Positions 62,517 to 64,000 of a stretch of 64,000 nt of DNA are shown here, in pieces. The stretch covers positions 2,046,001 through 2,110,000 of the forward strand of contig NZ_JACHBR010000001.1 of NCBI RefSeq assembly GCF_014200435.1, read 5' to 3'. Every line of letters begins with the position of its first letter. Position 1 is the first letter of the stretch. This DNA comes from Sphaerisporangium krabiense. GTDB taxonomy: Bacteria; Actinomycetota; Actinomycetes; Streptosporangiales; Streptosporangiaceae. Below the pieces are notes generated by a model that ran no database searches, was not told the origin of the DNA, and saw only the letters and a program-made list of their open reading frames with translations. Both the position numbers and the translations under genes were made by a program.

Positions 62517-64000
62517 GACCGCAGCTCGCTGATCTTGTCGCGGGCGACCGTGGCGAGGATGGCGGCCTTGTGCGGCTGGCCGCGCAGGAACGCCTCGGTG
62601 AAGGCCTTGGCCTGCTCGTACTTGACCTTGCCCGGCATCGGCGGCTCGTTCGGGTTCACGTCGCAGTCCACCAGCGCGGGCCCCGGGTGGGCGAACGCCC
62701 GCCGGATCGCGTCCGGCAGGTCCCCCGGCTCCTTCACCTTGGCGCCGAACGCGCCGCACCCGCGCGCCCAGGACGAGAAGTCGGCCTCCGGCTGCCGGTG
62801 GCGCACGGCGTACTCGGGATAGCCGAGGATGATCTGCTCCCAGAGGATCTGCCCGTAGGAGTTGTTGTTGTTGATCACGACCTTGATGGGCAGCTCGTGC
62901 CGCACGGCGGTCAGGAAGTCGGCCATCAGCATCGCGAACCCGCCGTCTCCCACGAACGCGATGACCTGCCGGCCGGGGAAGGCGTGCTGGACGGCGATCG
63001 CGTACGGCAGCCCCGGCGCCATGGTGGCGAGGTTGCCCGACAGGTAGAACTCCCGGCCGCCGCGTATCGTCCAGTGCCGCGCCGCCCAGGTGGCGATGGT
63101 CCCGGAGTCGCAGGTGAGAACGGCGTCGTCGCCGGCGGCCTCGTCGACGCACGAGATGAGGTACTGCGGGGCGATCGGGTCGCGGGACGGGTTCTGCAGC
63201 GCCTTCATGTCCGCCCGCCAGGCGTCCATCTTGCGCTGGTACTTGGTCAGGAACGACCGGTCGGAGGCGGGTTCCAGCATGGGCAGGAGCTGCTGGAGCG
63301 CCAGTTTGGCGTCCGCCGCGACCGGCGCCTCGGTCGGCCGCCTCATGCCGACCAGGCTGGGCTCGTCGTCGATCTGCACCACCCGCGCCTGGCCGTCGGG
63401 CGGCAGGTACTTCCCGTACGGGAACGAGGTGCCGACCATGAGCAGGGTGTCGCACTCCTCCATCAGCTCCTCGCTGGGCGCGGTGCCCAGCAGGCCGAGG
63501 CCGCCCGTGGTCAGCGGGTGGTCGTCCGGCACCACGAGCTTGCCGGGGAGGGTCTTCACGATGGGGCTGGCCAGCCGCTCCGCCACCGCCAGCACCTCCC
63601 CGCGCGCGTGCCGGGCGCCGACGCCGACGAGCATCGCGACGCGCTCGCCCGCCCTCAGCACCTCCGCCGCCCGCGCCAGGTCCTCCTCGGCGGGCCGCAG
63701 CGGCGGCCGCGAGAAGGTGGGCAGGCTGTCCGGCGGGCTGCCGGGGCCGACGTGCCGGTAGGGGTCCTCGGTCACGGCCGCGACCTGGACGTCGTTGGGG
63801 AAGGTCAGGTGGGACACCGTGCGCCGCGACAGCGCGGTCCGCACGGCGAGGTCGACCACCCCGGGAAGCTGCCGCGGGTTGGTGATCATCAGGTTGTAGC
63901 CCGCGACGTCCTGGTAGAGCCGGTCGAGGTGGACCTCCTGCTGGTAGTACGTGCCGAGGACCGACGTCTCCTGCATCCCGGTCAGCGCCAGGACGGGCAC
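62513..64000 (-). CDS. TPP-requiring enzyme (pyruvate oxidase/AHAS-like), 5' end cut
   Basis: 495 codons are seen before the right edge, so the N-terminal PYR domain is partly missing. The TPP motif is FVGDGGFAMLMADFLTAVRH to INNNN. The central Rossmann domain has VGVGARHARGEVLAVAERL, GTSFPYGKYLPPDGQARVVQ and DDEPSLVGMRR, which resembles PoxB-type pyruvate oxidases more than acetolactate synthase. It would decarboxylate a 2-oxoacid, perhaps the product of the dehydrogenase encoded downstream. FAD-binding cannot be judged from this part. Confidence 0.85.
   Translation of the reverse strand: MPVLALTGMQETSVLGTYYQQEVHLDRLYQDVAGYNLMITNPRQLPGVVDLAVRTALSRRTVSHLTFPNDVQVAAVTEDPYRHVGPGSPPDSLPTFSRPPLRPAEEDLARAAEVLRAGERVAMLVGVGARHARGEVLAVAERLASPIVKTLPGKLVVPDDHPLTTGGLGLLGTAPSEELMEECDTLLMVGTSFPYGKYLPPDGQARVVQIDDEPSLVGMRRPTEAPVAADAKLALQQLLPMLEPASDRSFLTKYQRKMDAWRADMKALQNPSRDPIAPQYLISCVDEAAGDDAVLTCDSGTIATWAARHWTIRGGREFYLSGNLATMAPGLPYAIAVQHAFPGRQVIAFVGDGGFAMLMADFLTAVRHELPIKVVINNNNSYGQILWEQIILGYPEYAVRHRQPEADFSSWARGCGAFGAKVKEPGDLPDAIRRAFAHPGPALVDCDVNPNEPPMPGKVKYEQAKAFTEAFLRGQPHKAAILATVARDKISELRS

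Noticed and set aside
1..64000. tRNA, rRNA, CRISPR array, prophage or origin signatures
   Set aside because: I saw no cloverleaf-type genes, no regularly spaced repeats and no integrase or phage structural genes. The single TnpB element is the only mobile DNA I can support.

Overview
The window is about 72-75% G+C. It has many GTG starts, frequent 4-bp stop/start overlaps, large families of GntR, TetR, LuxR and HxlR regulators, a Ser/Thr kinase with WD40 repeats, and a cysteine-rich 'HVDLCR' leader peptide. Together these point to a filamentous or soil actinomycete, probably Streptosporangiales or Streptomycetales; this is inference from style, as no rRNA is present. I saw no tRNA, rRNA or CRISPR array. 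Both ends cut genes: a flavin monooxygenase on the left and a thiamine-diphosphate enzyme on the right.

Left third (1-21 kb). A leftward salvage operon (11.9 to about 4.5 kb) holds an unusual HTH_12-FCD regulator, a NitT/TauT/NMT1-type ABC importer with two permeases fused in one chain, a cytosine-deaminase-like amidohydrolase, a nucleoside hydrolase and a ribokinase. A large LuxR-type ATPase regulator and an alpha/beta hydrolase follow. A uridine phosphorylase and a CynX/NimT-type exporter diverge from it, and a metallo-beta-lactamase-fold hydrolase and an NCS1 nucleobase permease are next door, so uptake and breakdown of nucleosides or pyrimidines is the likely theme. Then come a polar amino-acid ABC importer, whose ATPase gene appears frameshifted near its 3' end, a DUF1275 membrane protein, a diaminopropionate-ammonia-lyase-like PLP enzyme and an SDR.

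Middle (21-37 kb). A gamma-glutamyltransferase-like and an M20-like hydrolase with non-canonical metal ligands face a leftward 2-oxoacid or acetoin dehydrogenase operon (E1-alpha, E1-beta, free lipoyl domain, catalytic-only E2, GlcG). A TnpB-only IS200/IS605 element has landed exactly at the E2/GlcG junction and added a 33-residue tail to E2. A dedicated SDR, a lipoyl synthase and a GntR regulator flank the operon. A DAACS-family transporter lies behind a cysteine-rich leader peptide, which suggests cysteine/cystine control. An FMN reductase with an HxlR regulator, a small acidic protein, a secreted beta-rich protein and a D-Ala-D-Ala carboxypeptidase follow.

Right third (37-64 kb). This holds a membrane Ser/Thr kinase joined to the C-terminal half of a STAND protein plus WD40 repeats, a CBS-BON protein, and a five-gene translationally coupled propionyl-CoA to succinyl-CoA operon (carboxylase beta, epsilon and alpha, then methylmalonyl-CoA mutase small and large) with a divergent TetR and a 13-bp palindromic operator. 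Next is a compact three-gene NTPase operon: a KAP NTPase, an ExeA/ORC-like ATPase with a degenerate P-loop, and a 1354-residue protein with AAA, membrane, NACHT and FGE-like parts. Two of its genes carry rare TTA codons. It is the best candidate here for an undescribed conflict or defence-type system. The window ends with a flavin monooxygenase/GntR-TetR pair sharing two near-identical operators, and an enolase-superfamily dehydratase, FAD/Fe-S dehydrogenase and TPP-enzyme operon.
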